This document shows positions 1 through 8,785 of a stretch of DNA of 42,096 bases, piece by piece. A program made the position numbers and the translations under genes. Every line of letters starts with the position of its first letter. Position 1 is the first letter of the stretch. The notes below the pieces were generated by a model that worked only from the letters and a program-made list of their open reading frames with translations, searched no databases and was not told where the DNA came from. This stretch comes from an uncultured Candidatus Berkelbacteria bacterium (GTDB lineage: Bacteria > Patescibacteriota > UBA1384 > CAJBMM01): NCBI GenBank assembly GCA_903954185.1, contig CAJBMM010000034.1, positions 1-42,096 of the forward strand, read 5' to 3'.

Positions 1-2
1 TA

Positions 3-776
3 GAAGAAGCTAGGATTAAAAAACTACGCAAGCAACACATGTTTTGGGGTAGTAAGAAACTAGCAGTACTGTATACAGATATCTACCATGAAAAGATATC
101 TGCTTGGAAATTTGAACAAGTCATTAAGTATTACAAACTGTATCCTGACGTAACCAGACAAGAGAAGATTAACGCTAAAAGAGCTAAGAATACTAAAAAA
201 CACAAACTAAAGATTACCCAATTTACCCATACTACTAAGCTATGGCATCTAATACACATAGACGGGATAGTCATTTACTGGGGAGGCCTTAAAAGGTACG
301 TATTTACCGCAGTAGACCATACTGGTAAAGTTGGTTATGCCAGAATGTATAACACCAAATCCAGTAAAAACGCTAAGGACTTTCTCTACCGTTTACACTA
401 CCTAGTTGGTGAGCATATACCTAATATCCAAACAGACAATGGTAGTGAGTTCTACGGAGCCTTTGACCAAGCATTAACTGAATTAGAGATATTGCATTGG
501 TACTCTAGGCCACATACACCAACAGACAATGCTGAGGTAGAGAAGTTCAACCAAACCTTGCAACGTGAATGGATGAACTGGGGACACTTTACCCCCGACT
601 GTAACCGCTTTAACCAAGCTTTAACCGAATGGTTGGTGGAGTACAACAACGTCCGACCTCATGAGAGCCTAAACTACGTAACACCCCTTGCTTACATGGA
701 CATGTGCCTGCTACAATCCAACCAACCAACAACTGCCAAGTTGTTACCGATGTACCCAGTCTGTGCACTATATTGA
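3..776 (+). CDS. DDE transposase, integrase core (5' end cut by window)
   Basis: The reading frame is open to the left edge of the window, so the gene starts upstream; the first visible ATG (39) lies inside a conserved helical region and is not the start. The visible part holds a retroviral-type integrase core (rve). The three acidic residues are in HIDGI, IQTDNGSEF and NAEVEKFNQT, and the tail NNVRPHESLNYVTPLAYM is typical of IS3/IS481-type enzymes. It would cut and join DNA ends of its own insertion sequence. All three catalytic acids are kept and the 3' end is intact, so the element may be active. I could not see a clear terminal inverted repeat between the stop and the next gene. IS481 or an IS3 orfB is the likely family; the missing N terminus prevents a choice. 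Confidence 0.88.
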   Translation, partial: EEARIKKLRKQHMFWGSKKLAVLYTDIYHEKISAWKFEQVIKYYKLYPDVTRQEKINAKRAKNTKKHKLKITQFTHTTKLWHLIHIDGIVIYWGGLKRYVFTAVDHTGKVGYARMYNTKSSKNAKDFLYRLHYLVGEHIPNIQTDNGSEFYGAFDQALTELEILHWYSRPHTPTDNAEVEKFNQTLQREWMNWGHFTPDCNRFNQALTEWLVEYNNVRPHESLNYVTPLAYMDMCLLQSNQPTTAKLLPMYPVCALY

Positions 777-848
777 ATTACGGCTAATTTTTAGTATGCT
801 TGCATAGACATGTAAATAATGATTGAAACTAATTAAAATGAAAAAAAT

Positions 849-1478
849 ATGACTATCTGGGATCAGATTTATAAAAACCATCAAAAGGGTGGTAGCGCCT
901 GGGCAACATTATCAGAAGGAATCGATCCAAGGTTTATTGATCTTATTGGCAAAACAAATTTCAAACTAAAGAGCGCTTTTGATATTGGCTGTGGTACTGG
1001 TAAGTATTTGGGGTATTTGCAATCTAAGAACTTTAGAGTAGCTGGCATTGATAGCAGTGAAACTGCAATAGAGATATCAAAGAAATTCCTTGGAGACTCT
1101 ACTGATCTTGTTCTTGCCGATATGTATGATTTTAAAATACCTAAGAATAAATATGACCTAATATTATCAGTTTCCACACTTCATCATGGAAAAAAAGAGC
1201 GAATTAATAAATTGGTTAAACGGATATACGATAGCTTGGCGACAGGTGGAATAATCTTCATAACTTTACCAGATATCAAGTTCAATAATAAATCAAATGC
1301 TTTCAAAGATGATAAAGAAATCGCACCAGACACTTACTTACCACTTTATGGGCCAGAGAAGGGATTGCCGCATAGCTTCTTTTCAAGACAAGAAATTGAT
1401 TCTATATTTTCCGATTTTAAAGGCATAGAACTTAGTATTGATAAAATTGGAAGATGGTTTGTAGTTGGAACAAAATAA
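849..1478 (+). CDS. Class I SAM-dependent methyltransferase
   Basis: The 209-aa protein has the Rossmann-fold methyltransferase signature: motif I FDIGCGTGKYLGYL (about residues 44-57) for SAM binding, an acidic residue at the end of strand 2 (VAGIDSS), and the motif IV region DLILSVSTLHH. It is the usual size of a stand-alone TehB/UbiE-like methyltransferase. The substrate cannot be read from the sequence. The ATG at 838 cannot be the start because its frame stops after four codons, so 849 is the first usable start; there is no clear Shine-Dalgarno sequence. It stands alone between a transposase and a convergent helicase gene, which fits an accessory, possibly recently acquired gene. Confidence 0.85.
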   Translation: MTIWDQIYKNHQKGGSAWATLSEGIDPRFIDLIGKTNFKLKSAFDIGCGTGKYLGYLQSKNFRVAGIDSSETAIEISKKFLGDSTDLVLADMYDFKIPKNKYDLILSVSTLHHGKKERINKLVKRIYDSLATGGIIFITLPDIKFNNKSNAFKDDKEIAPDTYLPLYGPEKGLPHSFFSRQEIDSIFSDFKGIELSIDKIGRWFVVGTK

Positions 1479-1647
1479 ATTAATCATTTAACTTTAATAG
1501 TAATTTTTGATCCAAAGAATATACGAATTGTTAAGGATGACCCAGAATCAAATTCAAGAAGTAATTGATCCGGCTTAGTGCAGAGAACTATAAAATGCAC
1601 GACTAATAAATGGCCACAACTTTACTTAATAATACTTATAAGCCATC
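1479..1647. other. Convergent intergenic gap, nothing recognised
   Basis: About 170 AT-rich bases lie between the methyltransferase and helicase stop codons. I see no ORF, tRNA or strong terminator hairpin here. Confidence 0.5.
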
Positions 1648-3294
1648 TTAAAAGTCGGTTAATAGTCTGACCAGGCGAATTTCATCATACGAGTAGGAAT
1701 TCCCTAAAATGGCTTTGGCTGGGGCAAGGTGAAATTCACCTTTACCCTTGTCAGATTTTTGCAATGCAGAAGCTATCTTCGCCAATCGATTTGGCTCAAT
1801 TTCTTTCGCGATATTAATCAGATTTAGTTTTGGATTATTTTCTTTTAATTTCTCAAGGTGCTCAATAATGGTGCCGACTTTTAGATTTCTTTCTGATGCT
1901 ATTTCCTTTAGCGACTTATTCTCATCTAATAACCGCTTAGTTTCTGCAAATGTATCTGGTTTTTTTGATGTTGAATTTTGGCCTGAAATACTCTTAATAA
2001 ATTGCTGTTGCATTCCTCGCATATCTTTTTCGGAAAGTCTTTTCATATTTTGCACGCTTAAGAACGACTGATTCCTAAATTCCTCGTCTTTTTCTAATAC
2101 CAATTCATTTACCATCATGGCCATTTGGTTAATGCCCCTAAGCGTTAAGCCCTCCAATGACTTTAGACGAGAAAGAGCTACATAACCCATACCTTTCTCG
2201 AACGATTTAGACAAATCGATCTCTGCCCTTTCTAGGCTCATTCCCTGGCTTTTATGTACCGTAATTGCCCAAGCTAACCGTAAAGGATATTGGGTGATTT
2301 CGGATAGAACTTTACCATTTTCGGATATTTCCCAAGAAGCAGGATTGACGTTAATAATTCTGCCGTTTTTATCTTTTACAACAATTGTATCTTCATCACA
2401 TTGTACAACGGTTGCAATAGTACCATTGGCATAATGTTCATCAAAATTATTTTTAACAAACATTACTTTAGCATTTGGTTTTAATCTCAGTTTCTCTGGC
2501 GCTAAGCAGCCTTTTACTAAAGCCGTTACCAAGTTATCTTTACCGCGCCATTCCATTTGATATTCTATTGTGTCACCAGAAAGTTTGCCAAGCTCTCGCT
2601 CATTTTCGGCATCAACGTTTATATTATGAGTATAAAGTTTTGTACCGCCATTCTCATCATTTATTATTGTAGATATTTTAGATTGCAGCGTTGCAAATAT
2701 TTCATCTGTTACAGCGTTATCGCGAATTGAATTTAAAATAGAAAGATAATTTTGATCATCTTGACGATATTGTTCTTCTAAATAACAAACTTTTAGATTC
2801 AAATCTTCCCAAACAAGTGAATCGTAGGCAAAGCGAGATTCTGGTTCTTCTCCGCGAGATACAGGCGGTAGCTGAAAAAAGTCTCCGCACAAAATTACTT
2901 GCATGCCGCCAAAAGGCATATCTACACCCTTCATTTCGCGAGCAATTTTATCTACTAAATCTAACCTAAAATGATGCAACATAGATATTTCGTCAATAAT
3001 CAATACATCTGTATTAGCATATCTTTTACGCAGATATGATTTCTCCGAAAGTACTTCTATATCATGTTTGTTAAGTGAATCTTTAATACCTAAGCCAGAC
3101 CAAGAGTGAATGGTTTGACCCCCTAAATGAGTTGCCGCGATACCTGTAGAGGCGGTAATAGCCACCCCAACTTTATGCTGTTGCAGATAATCGATGTATT
3201 GGTTAAGTAGATGCGTTTTACCGCTACCCGCCATACCAGTAATAAAAGCATTGTTACCTAATTTTAAAATGTCCAAAGCTTCTTGTTGTTTCAT
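1648..3294 (-). CDS. Pif1/RecD-like AAA+ helicase with C-terminal helix-turn-helix
   Basis: The protein is 548 aa from the chosen start. Walker A is GMAGSGKTHLL (about 20-30), Walker B is VLIIDEISML (DE at 101-102), and a GDFFQLPPV motif typical of Pif1/Dda helicases follows. The C-terminal half keeps superfamily-1 motifs (AITVHKSQGMSLERAEIDL, then GYVALSRLKSLEGL). The last part (about 460-510) resembles a helix-turn-helix/RQC-type domain (ETKRLLDENKSLKEIASERN). It is expected to unwind DNA or RNA-DNA hybrids. The ATG at 3294 has GAGGG five bases upstream; the longer frame to 3351 adds 19 residues with no ribosome site and runs through the likely promoter. It is transcribed divergently from the pyrophosphohydrolase gene. 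Confidence 0.87.
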   Translation of the reverse strand: MKQQEALDILKLGNNAFITGMAGSGKTHLLNQYIDYLQQHKVGVAITASTGIAATHLGGQTIHSWSGLGIKDSLNKHDIEVLSEKSYLRKRYANTDVLIIDEISMLHHFRLDLVDKIAREMKGVDMPFGGMQVILCGDFFQLPPVSRGEEPESRFAYDSLVWEDLNLKVCYLEEQYRQDDQNYLSILNSIRDNAVTDEIFATLQSKISTIINDENGGTKLYTHNINVDAENERELGKLSGDTIEYQMEWRGKDNLVTALVKGCLAPEKLRLKPNAKVMFVKNNFDEHYANGTIATVVQCDEDTIVVKDKNGRIINVNPASWEISENGKVLSEITQYPLRLAWAITVHKSQGMSLERAEIDLSKSFEKGMGYVALSRLKSLEGLTLRGINQMAMMVNELVLEKDEEFRNQSFLSVQNMKRLSEKDMRGMQQQFIKSISGQNSTSKKPDTFAETKRLLDENKSLKEIASERNLKVGTIIEHLEKLKENNPKLNLINIAKEIEPNRLAKIASALQKSDKGKGEFHLAPAKAILGNSYSYDEIRLVRLLTDF

Positions 3295-3318
3295 TTTTCC
3301 CTCGATTGCGTAAAATTT

Positions 3319-3348
3319 AGTATAACAAAAGTTATACATATTTCCAAA
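3319..3348 (-). promoter_or_regulatory. Candidate promoter of the helicase gene, overlapping an inverted repeat
   Basis: On the minus strand TTTGGA (3348-3343) and TATACT (3324-3319) are 18 bases apart and lie about 25 bases before the chosen ATG. The -10 box is inside the inverted repeat GTATAAC-AAAA-GTTATAC (3320-3337), which could be an operator. Confidence 0.45.
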
Positions 3349-3393
3349 CAAAAAGCGTACATAATACCTAATTTAGTTATTAATAATTTGTGA

Positions 3394-3405
3394 TATATTA
3401 TCGGT
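3394..3405 (+). promoter_or_regulatory. -10 box six bases before the ATG (leaderless start)
   Basis: TATATT (3394-3399) is followed by six bases and then the ATG at 3406, with no Shine-Dalgarno sequence. A transcript starting the normal distance from this -10 would begin at or next to the start codon. No convincing -35 box is visible. Confidence 0.4.
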
Positions 3406-3804
3406 ATGAGAAAATTCAAATTTCAAAAATTAGTGCGTGATTTAATTATCGACCAAATGATATTTGGCGGAGCAGAACCAACTTATCACGAGTTGAGTAA
3501 TGAGGAACATTTGGGCGAGCTGAAGAAAAAAGTTCTCGAGGAAGCTAGCGAAATGAATATTAACGATAAAGATGAACTATTAAAAGAGCTTGCAGATTTA
3601 CAAGAGGTAATAGACGCGTTAGTCAAAACTATTAACAAAACACCGACCGACCTAAAATCAGCCCAAGATAGGAAGCACCAAAAAGCAGGTGGCTTTGATC
3701 GCAAACTTTATATTGACCACGTATCTGTGCTAGATGACGATCCTTGGATTAAACATTTTTTAGATAACCCAGACCGATATCCCGAGATAATTGATGAATT
3801 ATAA
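3406..3804 (+). CDS. MazG-like / phosphoribosyl-ATP pyrophosphohydrolase-like protein
   Basis: This 132-aa protein begins FQKLVRDLIIDQM and carries the all-alpha NTP pyrophosphatase pattern, with an EExxE-type metal site in LEEASEMN followed by ELADLQEVIDAL (about 41-72). Family members hydrolyse nucleoside triphosphates to monophosphate and pyrophosphate, often as house-cleaning enzymes. The C-terminal part (GGFDRKLYIDHV, DNPDRYPEI) matches the common stand-alone version of this fold. It is a single gene, divergent from the helicase. With no his genes nearby, a house-cleaning role is more likely than histidine synthesis; this is inference. Confidence 0.78.
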   Translation: MRKFKFQKLVRDLIIDQMIFGGAEPTYHELSNEEHLGELKKKVLEEASEMNINDKDELLKELADLQEVIDALVKTINKTPTDLKSAQDRKHQKAGGFDRKLYIDHVSVLDDDPWIKHFLDNPDRYPEIIDEL

Positions 3805-3869
3805 CGAAGTCTAATTGGACTAAGTATCTTTTTTTGTTACACTTATTTTAAGTTATTTGGACTTTATTT

Positions 3870-4898
3870 ATGCATAAAAATAATCTTTCAACTGGTCGTC
3901 TACTATTTATTGTTTTAGTAATAGTTTTCTTTTGGGTCGCAGTAAATCATTTAAATGAGACAAAAGAGATCTTCTCAGTCTTAATAGAAGGTAAATGGTA
4001 TTGGGTAACGTTGGCCGTGCTATGTCAATTAATATTTTACCCATTTTATGCCAGATTTGTAGAATTTGTTTTCAACATTTTTAAGGTAGATTTTAAGTAT
4101 AATAAAATATTGCCAATCTATATTGCTTCAAAATTCACCGATATCGTGCTACCGATTGCCACAGTAGGGAAAATTGCAATTTTTGTCCGTAACGGCAAGA
4201 AAAATGATATAACTCCAATTAATATTGGGATTGGCATGGCTTTTACTCAGATAATCGATCTTATTGCTTTCGTTTCACTTTCTTTAATAATTATTTATTT
4301 TCTCTATCTATTTGGAGAACCGCGAACATACCTTCTCATAACATCACTAATATTAGCCGTGATTGTAATTAGTTTTACCGCGCTTGTTGTTGCTACGTCA
4401 AAGAGTAACAAACCTTTTACTAACACATTTAAGTGGATTGCAAAAAAAGTTGCTCGCATTGCGGGGCAAAAACGCATAGACTTTGACGAGGTCAGATCTA
4501 TTTTTAATGAAGTAGCTAAAGATTTAGATGCGGGGGGTAAGAAAATATGGCCAGCCTTTGGTATTGGTGTTTGCACGCACCTAATAAATATTATTACACT
4601 AGGCTTAATTTACCTGGCATTTTCACCAAATTTTAATATTCTGGCAGTATTAGCTACCTATATCGCTGGATTACTATTTACCGTCATATCAATCACTCCA
4701 CAAGGTGTAGGCGTAGCAGAAACAATAATGGTTACAACTTTGCATTCATTTGGTATGGATTTATCAGTTTCCGCTGTTATCACTATGGCTTATCGTGGCT
4801 TGTTATATTGGTTACCACTTTTCCCTGGATTTTACTTTTTTAGCCATCTAGAATTTAAAACTCCCGAAAGGTCATTGCCTGTTATTCCATCGACATAA
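3870..4898 (+). CDS. Lysylphosphatidylglycerol synthase TM-domain family membrane protein
   Basis: The 342-aa protein has about eight hydrophobic segments and the landmarks of the LPG_synthase_TM/YbhN (UPF0104) family: FVEFVFNIFKVDFKY, then IASKFTDIVLPIATVGKIAIF in place of the usual N-x-x-L-P-x-R-x-G-E, and TPQGVGVAETIM near the end. The family includes flippase-like membrane domains of MprF and many stand-alone proteins of unknown role. There is no catalytic aminoacyl-transferase domain, so it is not a full MprF. The start has no strong ribosome site. The next gene encodes another membrane transporter 70 bases downstream. Confidence 0.75.
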   Translation: MHKNNLSTGRLLFIVLVIVFFWVAVNHLNETKEIFSVLIEGKWYWVTLAVLCQLIFYPFYARFVEFVFNIFKVDFKYNKILPIYIASKFTDIVLPIATVGKIAIFVRNGKKNDITPINIGIGMAFTQIIDLIAFVSLSLIIIYFLYLFGEPRTYLLITSLILAVIVISFTALVVATSKSNKPFTNTFKWIAKKVARIAGQKRIDFDEVRSIFNEVAKDLDAGGKKIWPAFGIGVCTHLINIITLGLIYLAFSPNFNILAVLATYIAGLLFTVISITPQGVGVAETIMVTTLHSFGMDLSVSAVITMAYRGLLYWLPLFPGFYFFSHLEFKTPERSLPVIPST

Positions 4899-4968
4899 AA
4901 CGGCAATTTACTATAATCATTTACAACGCAGCGCACTTAATCTACCATTAATATAATTGAGGTTAATC

Positions 4969-5469
4969 ATGGGCATCGAAAGTAAAAAAGAAATTGTTGT
5001 CAGAAGCTCTTTTTTTGGATTTGAAGACGGGTTAGTATCTACCGTTGGTCTGCTCTCGGGTATTGCTGCCGCAGGGGTTGATAATAAAGCGATAATTACA
5101 ACCGGCATTGTACTAGTGGCCGTAGAAGCGTTATCTATGGGTGTTGGGGGTTTTTTATCTGAGGAAACTGTAGAAGAAGGAGAACATCAAAGACGAGCAT
5201 TTAAACTTTCTCTAGACAGTGGATTTGCGCTTCTCTTTTCTTATATAGTAGCAGGACTCATTCCACTTATGCCTTATTTTTTGGGGTCAAGCACAGTATA
5301 TGTATATATTTCAATAATTTCTGCATTAATAAGTCTATTTTTACTCGGATTTGTTGGAGGTAAAGTAATGAAAACAAATCCAATAAAAAATGCGTTACGA
5401 GTTTTTGCACTTGGCGGGTTAACAATTCTAGTCGGCATTTTTATTGGCAATCTTTTCCCAGTTGCATAA
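4969..5469 (+). CDS. VIT1/CCC1-family Fe/Mn transporter-like protein
   Basis: The protein is 166 aa with five hydrophobic segments. The start GIESKKEIVVRSSFFGFEDGL and the segment VEALSMGVGGFLSEETVEEGE match the VIT1/CCC1 family, in which Asp and Glu/Met residues of the first and second helices carry Fe2+ or Mn2+ across the membrane. The C-terminal pair of helices (VGGKVMKTNPIKNALRVFALGGL) is also typical. ATG 4969 was chosen because TTGAGG lies six bases upstream; the longer frame would begin at that TTG and consume the ribosome site. A short gap separates it from a response regulator, but there is no direct evidence that the two are linked. Confidence 0.8.
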   Translation: MGIESKKEIVVRSSFFGFEDGLVSTVGLLSGIAAAGVDNKAIITTGIVLVAVEALSMGVGGFLSEETVEEGEHQRRAFKLSLDSGFALLFSYIVAGLIPLMPYFLGSSTVYVYISIISALISLFLLGFVGGKVMKTNPIKNALRVFALGGLTILVGIFIGNLFPVA

Positions 5470-5511
5470 GGTTCTCAGCTTTTATTCAGTTATATGATAG
5501 AATATAAAGTC

Positions 5512-6189
5512 ATGAGAATATTAATTATTGAAGATGATCACAAAATTGCTAATGCCGTAAAGAAGGGGCTTGAACAAGAGTCGTATGCGGTTGATGTTTC
5601 TTATAATGGACAAGACGGTTTAGGATCTGCGATGACCGTTGATTATGATTTGATTATTTTAGACCGCATGCTTCCAGAAGTCGACGGAATTAAGATATGC
5701 CAAGCATTGCGTAAAGAAAAGAAGCAAAATCCAATAATAATGCTTACTGCTAAAGACAAAATTGAAGATAGGGTAGAAGGTTTGAATGCTGGAGCTGATG
5801 ACTATTTAGTTAAACCGTTTGCGTTTGAAGAGCTACTGGCTAGGGTTCGCGCACTAATGCGACGACCATCAAAGGTAGCCGATAACAAATTGACTGTAGA
5901 CGGATTAGAAATAGATACAGTTGGATTTACCGTAAAACGAGATGGGAAAGATATTACTTTATCGAGCACCGAATTTGCACTACTTGAGTACTTAATGCGT
6001 AATGCTGGCAGAATATTGACTAAAAATAATATTATCGATCATGTGTGGAATTACGATGCCGATGTTTTGCCAAATACTGTTGAGGTATATATTGGATATC
6101 TGCGCAATAAGATTGATAAACCCTACCCTCAAAAAATTCAACTAATCCAAACTGTTCGCGGCTTTGGATACAAAATAAATAATAAGTAA
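5512..6189 (+). CDS. OmpR/PhoB-family response regulator
   Basis: The 225-aa protein has a receiver domain (about 1-118) with acidic residues E7, D8 and D9, phospho-acceptor D51 in LIILDRMLP, T in MLTAKD and K in LVKPF. A winged-helix DNA-binding domain follows (about 125-225; STEFALLEYLM, VEVYIGYLRNKID, IQTVRGFGYKI). It should be phosphorylated by the kinase encoded three bases downstream and bind promoter DNA. ATG 5512 gives the usual start MRILIIEDD; the in-frame ATG at 5494 adds six residues not expected for the family. TAGAAT ends eight bases before ATG 5512 and there is no Shine-Dalgarno sequence, so a short or absent leader is possible. Confidence 0.95.
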   Translation: MRILIIEDDHKIANAVKKGLEQESYAVDVSYNGQDGLGSAMTVDYDLIILDRMLPEVDGIKICQALRKEKKQNPIIMLTAKDKIEDRVEGLNAGADDYLVKPFAFEELLARVRALMRRPSKVADNKLTVDGLEIDTVGFTVKRDGKDITLSSTEFALLEYLMRNAGRILTKNNIIDHVWNYDADVLPNTVEVYIGYLRNKIDKPYPQKIQLIQTVRGFGYKINNK

Positions 6190-6192
6190 CAT

Positions 6193-7206
6193 ATGACTTT
6201 TAGAATAGCTTATTTAAAACTTACAATTGTGTATGTATTCATAGTTATGGTGATGAGTATTGCTTTCAGCGTCGTAATTTATCAGTTAGCATCGAATGAG
6301 CTTGGCAAAGGATTAGATCGTCAAACAGGCTATATGCGCAGACTTCCTTTGAACGATGTGATGTTAATGCAATTGCGTGATATTGAGAACGAAAGACAAA
6401 ATTCCTTGGACGAAAGCAATATGCAGCTAAAATTAAACCTTTTCTACTTTAACTTATTTATCTTGCTACTCTCTGGCATATCGAGTTATTATTTTGCTAA
6501 AAAAACGCTTAAACCCATTGAAGACATGGTGGTGTCGCAAAACCACTTTACCGCCGATGCGTCACACGAGCTCAAAACACCCTTAACCGCCATGCGCACT
6601 GAAATAGAAGTGTTATTACGTAATAACAAAATAACACTTGCAGACGCAAAGGCGCTTCTTACAAGCAATTTAGAAGAAATTGCCAAGCTCGAATCTTTAT
6701 CTAACGCACTCTTAAAACTCTCGAAATACCAAGATCAAGTAAGAGTGGAGTTTCGTGAACAAAACATCTCAGACATAATAATAGAAGCGTACGAAAAGCT
6801 GGCTCCACTGGCAGAAAAACGAGATATAAAATTTAATAACAAAATTATCGATATTAATGTTTTAGGTGATAAACAAAGCCTTGTTGAGCTGTTTATTATT
6901 TTAATAGATAACGCCATAAAATATAGCCCACCCAAATCTTTGATTAATATTAGCATAACCAAAGAAAATAAATGGATTAGTGTTTCTATTAAAGATTATG
7001 GTATCGGCATGAAGGCGTCTGATATCCCATATATTTTTAATAGATTTTATCGCTCAGATAGTTCGCGTAATAAAGAACAGGTTAATGGATATGGTCTTGG
7101 CTTATCAATTGCACACAAAATTGTTGAATTACACCAAGGCAAAATATTAGTCTCCAGCAAACCTGCAAAAGGTAGCGAGTTTACAGTTAAGTTGCCAGCG
7201 CTCTAA
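6193..7206 (+). CDS. Sensor histidine kinase
   Basis: The 337-aa membrane kinase has two transmembrane helices (about 9-33 and 82-101) around a short external loop of about 50 residues. The dimerisation/phosphoacceptor motif ADASHELKTPLTAMR holds His125. The ATPase domain shows the N box LIDNAIKYSPP, G1 DYGIGM and G2 GYGLGLSIAHKI. The segment between TM2 and His is too short for a full HAMP domain. It sits three bases after the response regulator, without its own Shine-Dalgarno sequence, so it is probably translated by coupling. The external loop is too small for a large ligand, so it may sense the membrane or a partner such as the ABC system downstream. Confidence 0.94.
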   Translation: MTFRIAYLKLTIVYVFIVMVMSIAFSVVIYQLASNELGKGLDRQTGYMRRLPLNDVMLMQLRDIENERQNSLDESNMQLKLNLFYFNLFILLLSGISSYYFAKKTLKPIEDMVVSQNHFTADASHELKTPLTAMRTEIEVLLRNNKITLADAKALLTSNLEEIAKLESLSNALLKLSKYQDQVRVEFREQNISDIIIEAYEKLAPLAEKRDIKFNNKIIDINVLGDKQSLVELFIILIDNAIKYSPPKSLINISITKENKWISVSIKDYGIGMKASDIPYIFNRFYRSDSSRNKEQVNGYGLGLSIAHKIVELHQGKILVSSKPAKGSEFTVKLPAL

Positions 7207-7318
7207 ATGCACATCTAATAACTAGTAGGGCAGCCATTAATATAGATTTTTAATCTCTAAGCTTAATTTAAGTTTTAAATAATATTCTCACTACAGTAGC
7301 CTCATCACCATATTAATA

Positions 7319-7337
7319 TTGAAGGTGTAACCTTCAA
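7319..7337 (+). promoter_or_regulatory. Hairpin in the leader of the MacB-type permease gene
   Basis: TTGAAGG-TGTAA-CCTTCAA forms a perfect 7-bp stem nine bases before the strong ribosome site AAAAGGAGA of the next gene. It could be an operator or an RNA hairpin; it lacks a T-run and is not an ordinary terminator. Confidence 0.4.
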
Positions 7338-7358
7338 CAGAAAAGAAAAGGAGAATAA

Positions 7359-8720
7359 ATGGGAGTATTTCATCGCGGAGTTCGTAATGCCTTCCGCAAC
7401 ACAGTTAGATCTGCCTCTGTAATTTTTATACTTGCACTAAGCATTTGCATGGCTTTAATTATGTTCATGTCTCTTAAGACGGTACAAACCAAAATCGATA
7501 GCGTAAAAAGCTCTATCGGCAACATTGTCACAGTATCGCCAGCAGGTATACGAGGTTTTGAGGGTGGGGGACAACTATTAACAAGTGAAAATGTTAAAAC
7601 AGTATCAGAAATAAATAATGTTACTAAAGTAGTAAGCGTATTAAATGACCGTGTCAATAATGGTACCGATACAAACTTACAATCTGCCATAGAAGCTGGT
7701 AACTTTGGTAATAGGCAAGGAAACAGGCAATTTCGAACTAACGACAGTTCAAATACTGCGATAAATAATAGCATCACCCAACGAACTTTTACTCCACCAA
7801 TTCAAATTGTAGCCACTAGTGATTTAAGTAATACAGCGTCACTAAATGTCGCACAATTCGAAATTACTTCTGGTACTTTATTTGATGTTAATACATCTGA
7901 TAATGTGGCTTTAGTTGGTAAAGATTTAGCCACCAAAAATTCGTTAAATGTAGATTCAACATTTCAAGCATACAGTAAAGATATAAAAGTAGTGGGAATT
8001 TACGATACTGGCAACGCATTCACCAACTCTTCACTGGTTGTGCCATTAGTTACCCTACAAAACCTTTCTGACCAAAGCGGTTTAATCTCCGAAATGGTTG
8101 TGCAAACTAGTTCTATTGATTCGGTAGGTTCTGTTGCAAACGATATAAAAACAGCGCTAGGTAACAGTGCAGATGTGGTCTCGCAACAAGACAACTCAAA
8201 TTCGGCGATCGCCCCCTTACAAAACATTAAAACCATTTCTCTGTATGGTCTAATTGGATCGTTAGTTGCTGGATCTATAATTATATTATTAACAATTGTG
8301 ATGATTGTCCGCGAAAGAAGACAAGAGATAGGAGTCTTAAAAGCGATTGGAGCATCTAATGCTTTAGTTATAACCCAGTTTTCTGTCGAGTCACTAGTAC
8401 TGACATTAACAAGCAGTGTTTTGGGAATTTTATTGGGTATTGTACTTAGTAATCCAATTTTAAATGTTCTTGTAAATAATTCCACATCGTCTACTACACC
8501 TAGTGGACCCGGTGGGGGAGGCGGAAGAGAATTTGCAAGATTAGGCGCCGGAATTATTAATGGCAGCACAAACAGTATTCGTAATTTGCACAATGTGATT
8601 GGGATAGACATAATCCTATACGGCCTTTTAGCTGCAATAGCTATTGCCCTAATTGGAAGCGCTATCCCCTCTTACATGATTGCAAAAGTTAGGCCTGCGG
8701 AAGTTCTACGCTCTGAATAA
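7359..8720 (+). CDS. MacB/FtsX-type ABC transporter permease
   Basis: The 453-aa protein has an N-terminal transmembrane helix (about 20-42), a large extracytoplasmic periplasmic-core-like domain (about 45-290), and three C-terminal helices with the FtsX signature VRERRQEIGVLKAIGASNALVITQFSVES. It ends with MIAKVRPAEVLRSE, typical of MacB permeases. A glycine-rich stretch (SGPGGGGGREF, about 386-396) lies in the loop between the second and third helices. It starts 25 bases after a leader hairpin with a good ribosome site and is followed by its ATPase gene. Together they should form a mechanotransmission-type ABC complex acting on surface molecules, lipoproteins or peptides. The upstream two-component system may control it. 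Confidence 0.9.
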   Translation: MGVFHRGVRNAFRNTVRSASVIFILALSICMALIMFMSLKTVQTKIDSVKSSIGNIVTVSPAGIRGFEGGGQLLTSENVKTVSEINNVTKVVSVLNDRVNNGTDTNLQSAIEAGNFGNRQGNRQFRTNDSSNTAINNSITQRTFTPPIQIVATSDLSNTASLNVAQFEITSGTLFDVNTSDNVALVGKDLATKNSLNVDSTFQAYSKDIKVVGIYDTGNAFTNSSLVVPLVTLQNLSDQSGLISEMVVQTSSIDSVGSVANDIKTALGNSADVVSQQDNSNSAIAPLQNIKTISLYGLIGSLVAGSIIILLTIVMIVRERRQEIGVLKAIGASNALVITQFSVESLVLTLTSSVLGILLGIVLSNPILNVLVNNSTSSTTPSGPGGGGGREFARLGAGIINGSTNSIRNLHNVIGIDIILYGLLAAIAIALIGSAIPSYMIAKVRPAEVLRSE

Positions 8721-8740
8721 AATAATTCCTCTCAGTTTGT

Positions 8741-8766
8741 AAATTGAAAATTGAAAATTGAAAATT
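8741..8766 (+). repeat. Short tandem repeat, AAAATTG units
   Basis: Almost four head-to-tail copies of AAAATTG fill the gap between the permease and ATPase genes, just before the ATPase ribosome site CAGGAG. A similar A+T-rich low-complexity run lies at 32072-32096. Confidence 0.75.
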
Positions 8767-8785
8767 ACCAAAACAGGAGCCTAAT

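Noticed and set aside
3292-3351. Longer helicase start at 3351
   Set aside because: It would place the promoter-like boxes inside the coding region and has no ribosome site; ATG 3294 has GAGGG.
8000-8611. 203-aa open frame on the minus strand
   Set aside because: It lies wholly inside the ABC permease gene with its clear FtsX motifs, so it is an antisense shadow.
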